This document shows, one piece after another, positions 26,725-36,244 of a stretch of DNA of 64,000 nt (positions are counted from its first letter, which is position 1; each line of letters begins with the position of its first letter). A program made the translations under genes and the position numbers. Origin of the DNA: an uncultured Bacteroidota bacterium (GTDB lineage: Bacteria; Bacteroidota; Bacteroidia; Flavobacteriales; Flavobacteriaceae); NCBI GenBank assembly GCA_903838055.1, contig CAILWV010000013.1:62001-126000 (forward strand). Reading direction: 5' to 3'. The notes below the pieces were generated by a model. That model ran no database searches. It saw only the letters and a program-made list of their open reading frames with translations, and was not told where the DNA came from.

Positions 26725-27345
26725 ATGGAATTTTCATCTAAACTATTAGAAAAAGCAGTGAACGAAATGGCACAGTTACCTGGAATTGGTAAACGTACTG
26801 CCCTGAGGTTAGTTTTACATTTATTAAAACAGCCAATTGAACAAACTCAATATTTGTCGCAAGCATTGACAACGATGCGAGAGGAAGTGAAATTTTGTAA
26901 AAATTGCCACAATATTTCCGATGTTGAAGTTTGTGAAATTTGTTCTAATATTTCTAGAAACCATAAAATAATTTGTGTTGTAGAGGACATTCGCGACGTT
27001 ATGGCAATTGAAAATACGAACCAATTTAAAGGTGTCTATCACGTACTTGGTGGTAAAATATCTCCAATTGATGGCGTTGGACCTAGTCAGTTAAATATTA
27101 CAACTCTGATAGAAAAAGTGCAAACAGGAATAGTTGAAGAAATTATCTTTGCTTTAAGTTCCACTATGGAAGGCGATACGACTAATTTTTATCTCTATAA
27201 ACAACTGAAAAACTTCGAAATAAAAACTTCTACAATAGCTCGTGGAATAGCCGTTGGCGATGAATTAGAATATGCTGATGAGGTTACCTTGGGCAGAAGT
27301 ATTGTGCAAAGGGTTCCGTTTGAAAATTCTATGAAAAATATTTAG
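26725..27345 (+). CDS. recR: Recombination mediator protein RecR
   Basis: Works with RecO and RecF to load RecA on gapped DNA. The 206 residues contain the N-terminal helix-hairpin-helix ([17 protein letters not shown], 18-34), a C4 zinc finger (Cys58, Cys61, Cys70, Cys73) and a Toprim domain beginning [15 protein letters not shown] near residue 81, with a later [18 protein letters not shown]. Length is typical. The start is fixed by the conserved [12 protein letters not shown]. Confidence 0.97.
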   Translation: MEFSSKLLEKAVNEMAQLPGIGKRTALRLVLHLLKQPIEQTQYLSQALTTMREEVKFCKNCHNISDVEVCEICSNISRNHKIICVVEDIRDVMAIENTNQFKGVYHVLGGKISPIDGVGPSQLNITTLIEKVQTGIVEEIIFALSSTMEGDTTNFYLYKQLKNFEIKTSTIARGIAVGDELEYADEVTLGRSIVQRVPFENSMKNI

Positions 27346-27366
27346 TCAATATTCTATTACAACTTT

Positions 27367-27396
27367 TTTGTATTTAAATTTGAAAAACTATCTTTG
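27367..27396 (+). promoter_or_regulatory. Promoter of the polysaccharide locus (TTTG-18-TATCTTTG)
   Basis: TTTG at 27367-27370 and TATCTTTG at 27389-27396 are separated by 18 bases. Both elements match the Bacteroidota sigma-ABfr-type promoter. It is the most complete promoter in the window. The predicted start is near 27402, 16 bases before the first gene of the export operon. A second, overlapping TAAATTTG lies at 27375-27382. Confidence 0.7.
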
Positions 27397-27417
27397 TTTG
27401 CTAAATCAGTTTTGAGA

Positions 27418-28200
27418 ATGAATAATCGAATAGTATTTTTATTGTTTTTTATTGGAGTTCTAGTTACTTCTTGCGTTCCATCGCAGGATTTAATTTATCT
27501 TCAAAAAAAAGGGGACACTATTGAAAATAATATTAGTCCTATTACAATAAAGCCCTATAGATTACAAACTAATGATATCTTGAGCATTACTGTTAAAGCT
27601 ATTGATCCAAAATTAGTTGAGATATTTAATAACGAAATATCTTCTCAAGTTGCAACTTCCGATCAATTATTGTATTTAAAAGGATATTCTGTTGACGATC
27701 ACGGTAATGTGAGAATGCCAATTTTAGGTGAAGTAAACGTTTTGGGATACACTATTGAAGAAGCAAGAGAAAAAATAGAATCTTTATTACTTAAAGACCA
27801 CTTTAAAAAAGAAGCAGGTATTTATGTAAATGTAAAACTAGCCGGATTTAGATATACTGTAAACGGAGAAGTAGGAAATACAGGAAGCAAGATACTCTAC
27901 CAAGACAAAGTTACCATACTTGAAGCTATTGCAAATTCAGGGGATATAACTATTATTGGTGATCGAAAAGATGTTAAAGTAATTCGTCAATTTCCACAAG
28001 GAGCAGAGACGTTTAGCATTGATTTAACCGATTCTAAGGCAATGCAATCCCCTTGTTATTATTTACATCCTAACGATTATATTTATGTAAAACCACTTAA
28101 ACAAAAATCTTGGGGAACCGGTAAAACGGGTATAGAATCTTTAGGGACTATTATTACCATTTTATCTTTAGCAACAACCACATTTTTATTACTTAAATAA
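27418..28200 (+). CDS. Polysaccharide export outer-membrane lipoprotein (Wza-like), copy 1
   Basis: A lipoprotein of 260 residues with lipobox LVTSC (Cys19). The ATG at 27418 is preferred over an upstream in-frame TTG at 27394 because it gives a compact signal peptide and lies after the promoter. It contains a Poly_export domain (YRLQTNDILSITVKAID near residues 46-62) and an SLBB-like beta-grasp (FRYTVNGEVGNTG near 143-155), and ends with a hydrophobic helix (IITILSLATTTFLLLK), as in Bacteroidota Wza-like proteins. It should form the outer-membrane channel for polysaccharide with the Wzc-like protein encoded 10 bases downstream. Confidence 0.92.
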   Translation: MNNRIVFLLFFIGVLVTSCVPSQDLIYLQKKGDTIENNISPITIKPYRLQTNDILSITVKAIDPKLVEIFNNEISSQVATSDQLLYLKGYSVDDHGNVRMPILGEVNVLGYTIEEAREKIESLLLKDHFKKEAGIYVNVKLAGFRYTVNGEVGNTGSKILYQDKVTILEAIANSGDITIIGDRKDVKVIRQFPQGAETFSIDLTDSKAMQSPCYYLHPNDYIYVKPLKQKSWGTGKTGIESLGTIITILSLATTTFLLLK

Positions 28201-28210
28201 ACCTTAATTA

Positions 28211-30676
28211 ATGTTAGATATTAAAGATTTTTCTTTTTTTGAAAACCAAAACAGTTTTGATTTTAAAGGTTTTTTAATCAAAATAGGAAGTTATTGGAAG
28301 TGGTTTGTTTTTGGTTTAGCATTAAGTTTAATTGTTGCTCATCAAGTAAATATTCGAAAGCAAAAAATTTATTCTCTAGAAACTACAATTGCAATAAAGG
28401 AGCAAGATAATCCTTTGTTTACTTCTAATACTAGTTTGGTTTTTAATTGGGGTGGAAGTTCTGATCAGGTGCAAAACATTGCAACGACTATTAAGTCAAG
28501 GTCTCACAACGAAATTGTAGTAGATAAACTTCAGTTTTATATTGATTATTTACAACAGCAAAAATATTTTATTCAAGATGTTTATGGCAGTACTCCTTTT
28601 TTAGTAACAATTGATAAATCTAAAAGCCAACTTTTAAAAGTTCCTGTAAATATTAAGTTTATTTCCAAAACAGAATATGAAATTAGCATTGATGCCAATT
28701 CTAATTCGATTCCGGTAATTAATTATTTTGAAAATTCAAAAAATGCAGTTTCTGTAGTAGATTCTAAAATAATAAAACGATATAAAGTTGGGCAAAAAGT
28801 TAATTTGCCTTTTTTGAATTGGGTTTTGGATATTAAAGGTAATCCTGGAAATTATGTAGGAAGTGAATATATTGTTTCCTTCAATTCATTTGACGAGGTT
28901 GTGTCTAAATACAAAAACATCAAAATTGCTATTGATGAAAAAGCACCTTCCATAATAAAATTATCTCTCGATGGGACTAATAAAGCAAGGATAGTAGATT
29001 ATTTAAATGAAACTGTTAAGACTTTAATAAAGAAGCAATTAGATAATAAAAATTTATTTGCTGAAAATACCATTAAATATATTGACACCACTTTGCAAAT
29101 AATGGAAGGTGACTTAAAAAAAGCAAATTCAGATTTAAAAGAATTTAGCAAAAATAAAAACATTGCTCAAATTGAAAATGGTGGAGAGGCATTTCAAAAT
29201 CAAATACAAGAATTAGATAGGTCGGATAGTGAGGTAACACGTAAAATTAATTATTACAGTACACTTAATAATTATTTAAAAAAGAGTACTGATTTTTCCA
29301 AACTTCCAGCTCCTTCTGTCGCAGGTATTGAGGATCCAAATATTGTGTTCAATGTTACTAAATTGGTTGAACTTTCTGTTCGAAGATCTGAAATGTTGTA
29401 TTCGGTTAAAAGTGAATTGATGTTCAATAATATAGATAATGAAATAGCATCGGTAAAAAGAGTTTTATTAGAAAATATTACATCTGCAAAATCTGCAATT
29501 CAACAAGATGCCTCTCAGGTCAAAAATAAAATAAGTCAAGTAGAAGGGCAAATAAGAACACTTCCTGAGGAACACCAAGAATATATTAAAATCATGCGAA
29601 AGTATGATTTAAGTAATGGTATCTATGAAACCTATTTAGCAAAAAGAAGCGAGGCTCAAATTGTTAAAGCAGCAAATTTATCGGATATCCAATTTATTGA
29701 TCCTGCAAAAGATATTGGTGAGGGATTAATAGGACCTAGAACCAGTGTGAATTATGTGTTGGCAATTTTTGTTGGATTATTCGGGCCGCTTGTAATTATT
29801 TTCTTGCTTTTCTTTATTAATAATTCTATTCAAAATACGGAAGATGTTTCTAGACTTACAAACCTTCCTTTGCTAGGTGTTGTAGGGGTAAAGAATACAG
29901 TGAGCAATCTATCGGTGTATGAAAGACCAAAATCTGCTTTGTCAGAATCCTTTAGAGCAATACGATCTTCATTGCAATTTTTATATAAAAAACAATCTGT
30001 TAATGGTGCGAAGACACTTATGCTCACATCTTCAGTTAGTGGCGAAGGAAAAACTTTTTGTAGTATTAATATCGCAACTGTTTTTGCATTAAGCGAAAAG
30101 AAAACAGTTATTTTAGGATTAGACCTTCGAAAACCAAAGATTTTTGAAGATTTTAATTTAGATAATAATATTGGAATTGTAGATTATTTAGTTGGTACTA
30201 AAACACTTTCAGAAGTTACACAATCTACTGATATCCCTTATCTTGATGTAATTACATCAGGCCCAATTCCACCTAATCCTTCCGAATTAATTATGGGAGA
30301 ATCTATGAAGGAATTTATGGAGGAATTAAAGAAAAAATATGATTATATTATTCTAGACACCCCTCCGGTTGGACTAGTTACAGATGCTGTTGAACTTTCT
30401 GTTTTTGCTGATGTAACTTTATATATAATGCGTCAAAATTTCACCAAAAAAGAAATGATAACGATGCTAAACAATAGAGTTAAAAGAGAAGAACTTGTTA
30501 ATGTAAGTATTGTACTTAACGGATTTGAGAATAAGGCAAAATATGGATATGGAAACTCCTATGGTTATGGCTACGGAGCATATGCCAATGGATATCATGA
30601 AGAAGAAAAAACACAAAATAGTTTATCAAAACTATATATTAAAATAAAAAAAATGTTTGCTAACAATAGCAATTAA
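28211..30676 (+). CDS. Chain-length determinant / tyrosine autokinase (Wzc-like), copy 1
   Basis: An 821-residue inner-membrane protein. A Wzz domain lies between two transmembrane helices (about 27-47 and 515-540) with a coiled-coil-rich periplasmic part. The C-terminal BY-kinase domain carries Walker A SSVSGEGKTF (607-616), Walker A' VILGLDLRKPK near 637 and Walker B YIILDTPP near 715. The C-terminus has a Tyr/Gly-rich cluster (YGYGNSYGYGYGAYANGY) that is the likely autophosphorylation site. Such proteins control polymer length and export with Wza. A second copy occurs at 56166. Confidence 0.93.
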   Translation: MLDIKDFSFFENQNSFDFKGFLIKIGSYWKWFVFGLALSLIVAHQVNIRKQKIYSLETTIAIKEQDNPLFTSNTSLVFNWGGSSDQVQNIATTIKSRSHNEIVVDKLQFYIDYLQQQKYFIQDVYGSTPFLVTIDKSKSQLLKVPVNIKFISKTEYEISIDANSNSIPVINYFENSKNAVSVVDSKIIKRYKVGQKVNLPFLNWVLDIKGNPGNYVGSEYIVSFNSFDEVVSKYKNIKIAIDEKAPSIIKLSLDGTNKARIVDYLNETVKTLIKKQLDNKNLFAENTIKYIDTTLQIMEGDLKKANSDLKEFSKNKNIAQIENGGEAFQNQIQELDRSDSEVTRKINYYSTLNNYLKKSTDFSKLPAPSVAGIEDPNIVFNVTKLVELSVRRSEMLYSVKSELMFNNIDNEIASVKRVLLENITSAKSAIQQDASQVKNKISQVEGQIRTLPEEHQEYIKIMRKYDLSNGIYETYLAKRSEAQIVKAANLSDIQFIDPAKDIGEGLIGPRTSVNYVLAIFVGLFGPLVIIFLLFFINNSIQNTEDVSRLTNLPLLGVVGVKNTVSNLSVYERPKSALSESFRAIRSSLQFLYKKQSVNGAKTLMLTSSVSGEGKTFCSINIATVFALSEKKTVILGLDLRKPKIFEDFNLDNNIGIVDYLVGTKTLSEVTQSTDIPYLDVITSGPIPPNPSELIMGESMKEFMEELKKKYDYIILDTPPVGLVTDAVELSVFADVTLYIMRQNFTKKEMITMLNNRVKREELVNVSIVLNGFENKAKYGYGNSYGYGYGAYANGYHEEEKTQNSLSKLYIKIKKMFANNSN

Positions 30677-30678
30677 AG

Positions 30679-31644
30679 ATGAAAATATTAATTACTGGTG
30701 GTGCGGGATTTATTGGATCTAACTTGTGCGAATATTTTTTAGCACAAGGAAATGAAGTTATCTGCTTGGATAATTTTTCAACAGGACATAGACATAATAT
30801 TGCACCATTATTAACTAATGATAAATTTCAATTAATAGAAGGCGATATCCGCAATTTACAGGATTGTGCTCGTGCGGTAACTGGAGTAGATTATGTATTA
30901 CATGAAGCTGCTTTAGGTTCAGTTCCACGATCAATTAGTGATCCAATTACTACAAATGAGGTTAATGTTTCTGGGTTTCTTAACATGTTGACTGCCTCAC
31001 GTGATGCTAGAGTAAAACGATTTATTTATGCTGCAAGTTCCTCCACTTATGGCGATTCAGAATCACTTCCTAAAGTTGAAGATGTAATTGGAAAACCTTT
31101 GTCACCTTATGCAATAACAAAATATGTAAACGAATTATATGCTGAAGTTTTCAGTAGAATATATGGTATGGAAACTGTTGGGTTACGTTATTTTAATGTT
31201 TTTGGGAGAAAACAAGATCCTAATGGTGCTTATGCTGCGGTTATCCCAAAATTTGTTATGCAATTCATGAATGGCGAAAGTCCGATAATTCATGGTGACG
31301 GAATGTATTCAAGAGATTTCACTTATATTGATAATGTAATTCAAATGAATGAATTGGCAATAACAACTCAAAATCCTTTGGCTATTAATACAGTTTATAA
31401 CACAGCTTTTGGGGATAGAACAACATTAAATGATATGGTTTTTTATTTAAAAAAATACCTTTCTGATTTTGATGGTTCCATAGCAGATATAGAAATTATT
31501 CACGGACCCAATAGAGCAGGGGACATTCCACACTCTTTGGCAAGTATAGAAAAAGCAAAAACAATATTAAACTATAATCCCAAATATTCATTTCAAGAAG
31601 GCTTGAAAGAGGCCGTAAAATGGTATTGGGAAAATTTAAAATAA
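30679..31644 (+). CDS. UDP-N-acetylglucosamine 4-epimerase-like SDR protein (WbpP-like)
   Basis: A 321-residue extended short-chain dehydrogenase. NAD binding GGAGFIGSNLCEYF near the start and catalytic SSSTYGDSE...YAITKY (Tyr/Lys near residue 150-154) are present. The motifs EAALGSVPRSISDP and NVFGRKQDPNGAYAAVIPKF resemble WbpP-type UDP-GlcNAc/UDP-GalNAc epimerases. With the WbpO/TviB-like dehydrogenase two genes later it would yield UDP-GalNAcA. Substrate is inferred. It follows the wzc-like gene by two bases. Confidence 0.85.
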   Translation: MKILITGGAGFIGSNLCEYFLAQGNEVICLDNFSTGHRHNIAPLLTNDKFQLIEGDIRNLQDCARAVTGVDYVLHEAALGSVPRSISDPITTNEVNVSGFLNMLTASRDARVKRFIYAASSSTYGDSESLPKVEDVIGKPLSPYAITKYVNELYAEVFSRIYGMETVGLRYFNVFGRKQDPNGAYAAVIPKFVMQFMNGESPIIHGDGMYSRDFTYIDNVIQMNELAITTQNPLAINTVYNTAFGDRTTLNDMVFYLKKYLSDFDGSIADIEIIHGPNRAGDIPHSLASIEKAKTILNYNPKYSFQEGLKEAVKWYWENLK

Positions 31645-31650
31645 TTTAGA

Positions 31651-33042
31651 ATGAAAATTACAAACATTTGCTGTATTGGCGCTGGATACGTTGGAGGACC
31701 AACTATGGCAGTTATTGCCCAAAAATGCCCAAATATTAAAGTAACGGTAGTTGATTTAAATGAACAACGAATTGCCAAATGGAATGATGTTGATGTAGAT
31801 AATATTCCAGTCTATGAACCAGGTTTGGGTGCTATTGTTGCACAATCAAGAGGTAAAAATTTGTTCTTTTCTACTGAAGTAGATAAAGCAATTGCTGAAG
31901 CACAACTTATTTTTATATCAGTAAATACACCTACTAAAACCTATGGCTCTGGAAAAGGAATGGCAGCTGACTTAAAATATATTGAACTTTGTGCAAGACA
32001 AATTGCCCGAGTATCTAAAGACAATAAAATTGTTGTAGAAAAATCTACTCTGCCAGTTCGTACTGCGGAAGCTATAAAAAACATATTAGATAATACTGGT
32101 AATGGAGTTCAGTTTCAAATTCTATCCAATCCAGAATTTCTTGCAGAAGGAACTGCAGTTGAAGATTTATTATGTCCTGATCGCGTTTTAATAGGAGGCG
32201 ATACTACTCCTGAAGGTCAAAATGCTATTCAATCTTTAGTTGAAGTTTATGCTAATTGGGTTCCTAAAGAACGAATATTAACTACTAATATTTGGTCTTC
32301 AGAGTTATCAAAATTAACTGCTAATGCTTTTTTAGCGCAACGTGTTTCTTCTATAAATGCAATGTCAGAATTATGTGAAAAAACTGGTGCTGATGTTAAT
32401 GAAGTTTCCAAAGCAATAGGTATGGATAGTCGTATAGGTCCTAAATTTTTAAAAGCATCTGTAGGTTTTGGAGGTTCTTGTTTCCAAAAAGACATCCTGA
32501 ATTTAGTATATATATCAAAATCTTTTGGTTTAAATGAAGTAGCAGATTATTGGGAACAAGTAATCATTATGAACGACCACCAAAAAAGACGATTTTCAAA
32601 AAATATTGTGAGTACACTTTACAATACTATTTCAGGAAAGAAAATAGCATTCTTTGGTTGGGCATTTAAAAAAGATACAAATGATACAAGAGAATCAGCA
32701 GCTATATATGTTGCAGATGATTTAATAAATGAACAAGCCAAAATTTCAGTTTACGATCCTAAAGTTAGTCACGAACAAATTTTATTTGATTTAAATTATT
32801 TAGAGACTAGAAGCGAAACTCAAAATTCAAAACACATAACATCCATTGCGAATGCTTATGATGCATGTAAAGATGCCCACGCTATTGCTGTTCTAACCGA
32901 ATGGGATGAATTTAAGGAGTATGATTGGCAAAAAATATATGATGGTATGCTAAAACCAGCTTTCGTTTTTGACGGCAGAAATGTGTTGGATGGTGCTAAA
33001 TTGCGAGCAATTGGATTTCATTACCAGGGAATAGGTTCTTAA
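31651..33042 (+). CDS. ugd: UDP-glucose 6-dehydrogenase (eukaryote-like)
   Basis: Oxidises UDP-glucose to UDP-glucuronate in two NAD+-dependent steps. The 463-residue length and the N-terminus [21 protein letters not shown] resemble the animal/plant-type enzyme, not the shorter bacterial TuaD class. Other marks are [20 protein letters not shown] near residue 92, [10 protein letters not shown] near 156 and the catalytic Cys in [11 protein letters not shown] near 276. It provides a uronic acid for an acidic glycan. Confidence 0.9.
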   Translation: MKITNICCIGAGYVGGPTMAVIAQKCPNIKVTVVDLNEQRIAKWNDVDVDNIPVYEPGLGAIVAQSRGKNLFFSTEVDKAIAEAQLIFISVNTPTKTYGSGKGMAADLKYIELCARQIARVSKDNKIVVEKSTLPVRTAEAIKNILDNTGNGVQFQILSNPEFLAEGTAVEDLLCPDRVLIGGDTTPEGQNAIQSLVEVYANWVPKERILTTNIWSSELSKLTANAFLAQRVSSINAMSELCEKTGADVNEVSKAIGMDSRIGPKFLKASVGFGGSCFQKDILNLVYISKSFGLNEVADYWEQVIIMNDHQKRRFSKNIVSTLYNTISGKKIAFFGWAFKKDTNDTRESAAIYVADDLINEQAKISVYDPKVSHEQILFDLNYLETRSETQNSKHITSIANAYDACKDAHAIAVLTEWDEFKEYDWQKIYDGMLKPAFVFDGRNVLDGAKLRAIGFHYQGIGS

Positions 33043-33069
33043 TATAATATAGTTGTAATCACTTTTTAA

Positions 33070-34347
33070 ATGAGCATAAAAATTGGAATTATTGGTTTGG
33101 GATATGTTGGATTGCCTCTAGCAAGACTATTTGCTACAAAATATTCTGTTGTTGGATTTGATATTCAGCAAAAACGTGTGAACGAATTAAATTCTGGTTT
33201 GGATGTTACATTAGAAGTTGAAAAAGAGGTGCTCCAATCAGTTTTAATTGATACGCCTAATGAAAAAATTGGATTATATTGTTCTACTCAAATGCAGGAC
33301 TTAGAAGAATGTAATTATTATATAGTTACTGTTCCAACTCCTGTAGATAAAAATAATCGTCCCGATTTAACAGCTCTTTATAAATCTAGTGAAACTGTTG
33401 GAAAGGTATTGAAAAAAGGGGATATCGTTATTTACGAATCTACTGTTTATCCCGGATTAACCGAAGAAGAATGCGTTCCTGTTTTAGAGAAAGTAAGCGG
33501 ATTACAATTCAATGTTGATTTTTTTGCAGGATATTCCCCTGAACGAATTAACCCAGGCGATAAGGAGCATACAGTAGATAAAATATTGAAAATTACCTCA
33601 GGCTCTACTCCCGATACAGGCATAAAGGTAAACGAACTATATAAATCGGTGATTACCGCAGGTACCCATTTGGCTCCTTCAATAAAAGTAGCCGAAGCAG
33701 CCAAAGTAATTGAAAATTCGCAACGAGATATTAATATTGCTTTTGTAAATGAATTGGCTAAAATTTTTAATATTTTAGAAATTGATACCCAAGCTGTATT
33801 AGAAGCTGCAGGAACAAAGTGGAATTTTTTAAATTTCAAACCCGGATTAGTTGGTGGACATTGCATAGGGGTAGATCCTTATTATTTGGCTCAAAAGGCG
33901 CAAGAAGCAGGATACCATCCAGAGATTATTCTAGCAGGTAGACGTTTAAACGATAGTATGGGAGAATATGTTGCCTCTAGAATTGTTAAACTGATGATAA
34001 AAAAAGGAATTCCTGTTAACAATTCAAAATTGTTAATGCTTGGAATTACCTTTAAAGAAAATTGCCCAGACGTTCGAAATACCAAAATTGTAGAAGTAAT
34101 AAAATGCTTAAAGGATTATGGTATAAATGTCACTATTTTTGATCCATGGGCAAACCCAAAAGAAGTTGCTCATGAATATGATTTGAATACCATTAGTACT
34201 TTGCCTTCAGATTTATTTGATGCTATTGTGTTAGGAGTTTCCCATAAGGAATTTTTAAATTTAGATTTAGAGTCAATAAAGAAAACTAATGCTGTGGTAT
34301 ATGATGTTAAGGGAGTTTTAGTAGGTAATGTAGATGGAAAATTGTAG
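33070..34347 (+). CDS. Nucleotide-sugar dehydrogenase (WbpO/TviB-like)
   Basis: A 425-residue UDP-sugar dehydrogenase with N-terminal Rossmann GIIGLGYVGLPLARLF, middle-domain NSQRDINIAFVNELA and catalytic Cys in GGHCIGVDPYYLAQKA near residue 265-280. It resembles the TviB/WbpO group that oxidises UDP-GalNAc or UDP-GlcNAc to the uronate. With the 4-epimerase at 30679 it suggests synthesis of UDP-N-acetylgalactosaminuronate. The exact substrate is an inference. Confidence 0.87.
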   Translation: MSIKIGIIGLGYVGLPLARLFATKYSVVGFDIQQKRVNELNSGLDVTLEVEKEVLQSVLIDTPNEKIGLYCSTQMQDLEECNYYIVTVPTPVDKNNRPDLTALYKSSETVGKVLKKGDIVIYESTVYPGLTEEECVPVLEKVSGLQFNVDFFAGYSPERINPGDKEHTVDKILKITSGSTPDTGIKVNELYKSVITAGTHLAPSIKVAEAAKVIENSQRDINIAFVNELAKIFNILEIDTQAVLEAAGTKWNFLNFKPGLVGGHCIGVDPYYLAQKAQEAGYHPEIILAGRRLNDSMGEYVASRIVKLMIKKGIPVNNSKLLMLGITFKENCPDVRNTKIVEVIKCLKDYGINVTIFDPWANPKEVAHEYDLNTISTLPSDLFDAIVLGVSHKEFLNLDLESIKKTNAVVYDVKGVLVGNVDGKL

Positions 34348-34383
34348 AAATTAATTATAATAAAAGATATTTAAAATAAAAGA

Positions 34384-35430
34384 ATGAAAAAGATATTAAT
34401 TACAGGTGGTGCAGGATTTATAGGTTCTCACGTTGTTAGACGATTTGTTAATAATTATCCAAATTATCAAATTTTTAATTTAGATGCTTTGACCTATGCA
34501 GGTAATTTAGAAAATATAACCGATATTCAAGATGCAACCAATTATACTTTTGTAAAAGGGGATATTGTTGATGCTGAGTTTATTAATGATTTATTTCAAA
34601 AGCACCAATTTGAAGGTGTATTAAATTTGGCTGCCGAATCTCATGTAGATCGTTCCATTACAGACCCTTTAAGTTTTGTACGTACCAATGTAATTGGAAC
34701 AATGAATCTTTTAAATGCTGCTAAAACTATTTGGTCAGGTAATATGGAAGGCAAAAGATTTTATCATATATCTACAGATGAAGTATATGGTTCACTAGGA
34801 GCAACCGGTTTATTTACAGAAACTACTCCTTACGATCCAAATTCTCCATATTCTGCATCTAAGGCTAGTTCCGACCATTTTGTTCGTGCTTATGGTGAAA
34901 CTTATGGTTTGCCATATGTAATTACTAATTGTTCAAATAATTACGGTCCAAATCATTTTCCTGAAAAATTGATTCCTCTTTTTATTAATAATATTATTAC
35001 CAATAAACCATTACCTGTTTATGGAGATGGTAATTATACCCGTGATTGGTTATTTGTAGAAGATCATGCAGTAGCAATTGACTTAGTTTTTCATAAAGGT
35101 AAAAATCATGAAACTTATAATATTGGTGGATTTAATGAATGGAAAAACATTGATTTAGTTAAATTACTTTGCCAACAAATGGATGTGAAATTAGGTAGAA
35201 TAGAGGGAGAATCTGCTAAATTGATTACTTATGTTAAGGATCGTCCTGGTCACGATTTAAGATATGCAATTGATGCTTCTAAAATAAATAAAGAATTAGG
35301 TTGGAAACCTTCTGTTACTTTTGAAGAAGGTCTAGAACGAACAATAGATTGGTATTTGTCTAATGACGCATGGCTTAAAAACGTTACTTCTGGAGCGTAT
35401 GCTAATTATTATGAAAAACAATATCAATAA
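34384..35430 (+). CDS. rfbB: dTDP-glucose 4,6-dehydratase
   Basis: Converts dTDP-glucose to dTDP-4-keto-6-deoxyglucose. The 348 residues contain GGAGFIGSHVVRRF at the N-terminus, AAESHVDRSI near residue 84, STDEVYGSLG near 134, the catalytic YSASKASSDHFVRAYGETYG near 158 and NNYGPNHFPEKLIPL near 194. The usual rmlA, rmlC and rmlD partners are not beside it. The next gene is an RffA-like transaminase that uses the same product, so the dTDP-Fuc4N route is more likely than dTDP-rhamnose here. Confidence 0.95.
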   Translation: MKKILITGGAGFIGSHVVRRFVNNYPNYQIFNLDALTYAGNLENITDIQDATNYTFVKGDIVDAEFINDLFQKHQFEGVLNLAAESHVDRSITDPLSFVRTNVIGTMNLLNAAKTIWSGNMEGKRFYHISTDEVYGSLGATGLFTETTPYDPNSPYSASKASSDHFVRAYGETYGLPYVITNCSNNYGPNHFPEKLIPLFINNIITNKPLPVYGDGNYTRDWLFVEDHAVAIDLVFHKGKNHETYNIGGFNEWKNIDLVKLLCQQMDVKLGRIEGESAKLITYVKDRPGHDLRYAIDASKINKELGWKPSVTFEEGLERTIDWYLSNDAWLKNVTSGAYANYYEKQYQ

Positions 35431-35537
35431 TTCGAGTATCCTTAATCGTTTTTATTGTATAAAATTTATTGTAAATCAATGATTATTAATTGATTAGTAA
35501 TTAATTTAATTATTTAGGTGAATTAAATAAAAGTGGG

Positions 35538-35545
35538 TATATTTG
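35538..35545 (+). promoter_or_regulatory. Candidate -7 element (TATATTTG) in the rfbB-rffA gap
   Basis: Exact TAnnTTTG match about 700 bases upstream of the transaminase start. No TTTG stands at the -33 spacing. If active it would make a very long leader or a separate small RNA. Confidence 0.3.
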
Positions 35546-35920
35546 TTAAAATTAATGCCTAATCAATTCGTATTTCCTCATTTTTGCTTAAACTATATTT
35601 AAACGCATGTTTTTTTGTTAATTCATTGCAGTATATTTTTTTATGCCTGCGGCAAATCATTAGTTAATTTCATTAAAATAGCACTCAATTTTATTCTTTT
35701 ATTCCCACATTTATCTACCTAATTGAATAGGTTATTGCAATGGAATAAATTAACTAATTAATATCGAATAAATTTTGCCAAAAAATATTGAGATTGAAAG
35801 CATAAATATGTATTGAATTTATTGCGTAATGCTACAAATAGTTAGAATGCTTTAATGGATAACTGGAATTTATAATTATATCAAAATAATGCTATTAAAT
35901 AACATTAGCAATAGTGTAAT

Positions 35921-36091
35921 ATGTCTTATTTTTTTCGTAAATTAGTAGTAATAACAGCTAGCAATAAAACAATTAATTTTCAAGTTTTTAATTCTTGCTT
36001 AGTAGCATTAGAAAAACTTGAAGAATTTAAGAATCAAAATTTCCCAAATTCAATACCATTTGAGAAAGCCTATTTAATGCGGTTAAATTAA
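35921..36091 (+). CDS. Possible small ORF, 56 residues, unrecognised
   Basis: ATG at 35921 to TAA at 36089-36091 encodes a mixed-charge peptide (MSYFFRKLVVITASNK at the start, LEKLEEFKNQNFPNS in the middle). Its composition looks more protein-like than the surrounding non-coding sequence. No family, signal peptide or promoter was recognised and the frame could be chance. It may be the remnant of a larger gene. Confidence 0.2.
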   Translation: MSYFFRKLVVITASNKTINFQVFNSCLVALEKLEEFKNQNFPNSIPFEKAYLMRLN

Positions 36092-36244
36092 TTTTTTAAT
36101 AAGAAATACCTTCTTTTTTGCTTTTCAATATCTGATGAAACTACATCTGTATTTCAAAATGATATAGGATAATGGAAAGGAAATTTAATTCAAATAAATT
36201 AGAATAATAAATTATGCAATTATTTCCATTTTTTAAAAAAGAAT

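Larger units (their letters stand above)
35431..36244. other. 814-base gap in the polysaccharide locus
   Basis: Unusually long untranslated interval between rfbB and the transaminase gene, very AT-rich. TATATTTG at 35538-35545 is an exact -7 promoter element without a clear -33 box. A 56-codon reading frame occupies 35921-36091. No transposase or RNA family was recognised. It could be a long leader with a second promoter for the genes after it, or a scar of gene replacement. Confidence 0.5.

Noticed and set aside
27394..27417. TTG start for the first Wza-like gene
   Set aside because: It overlaps the promoter -7 element and adds residues before an otherwise standard lipoprotein signal peptide; ATG at 27418 is better.
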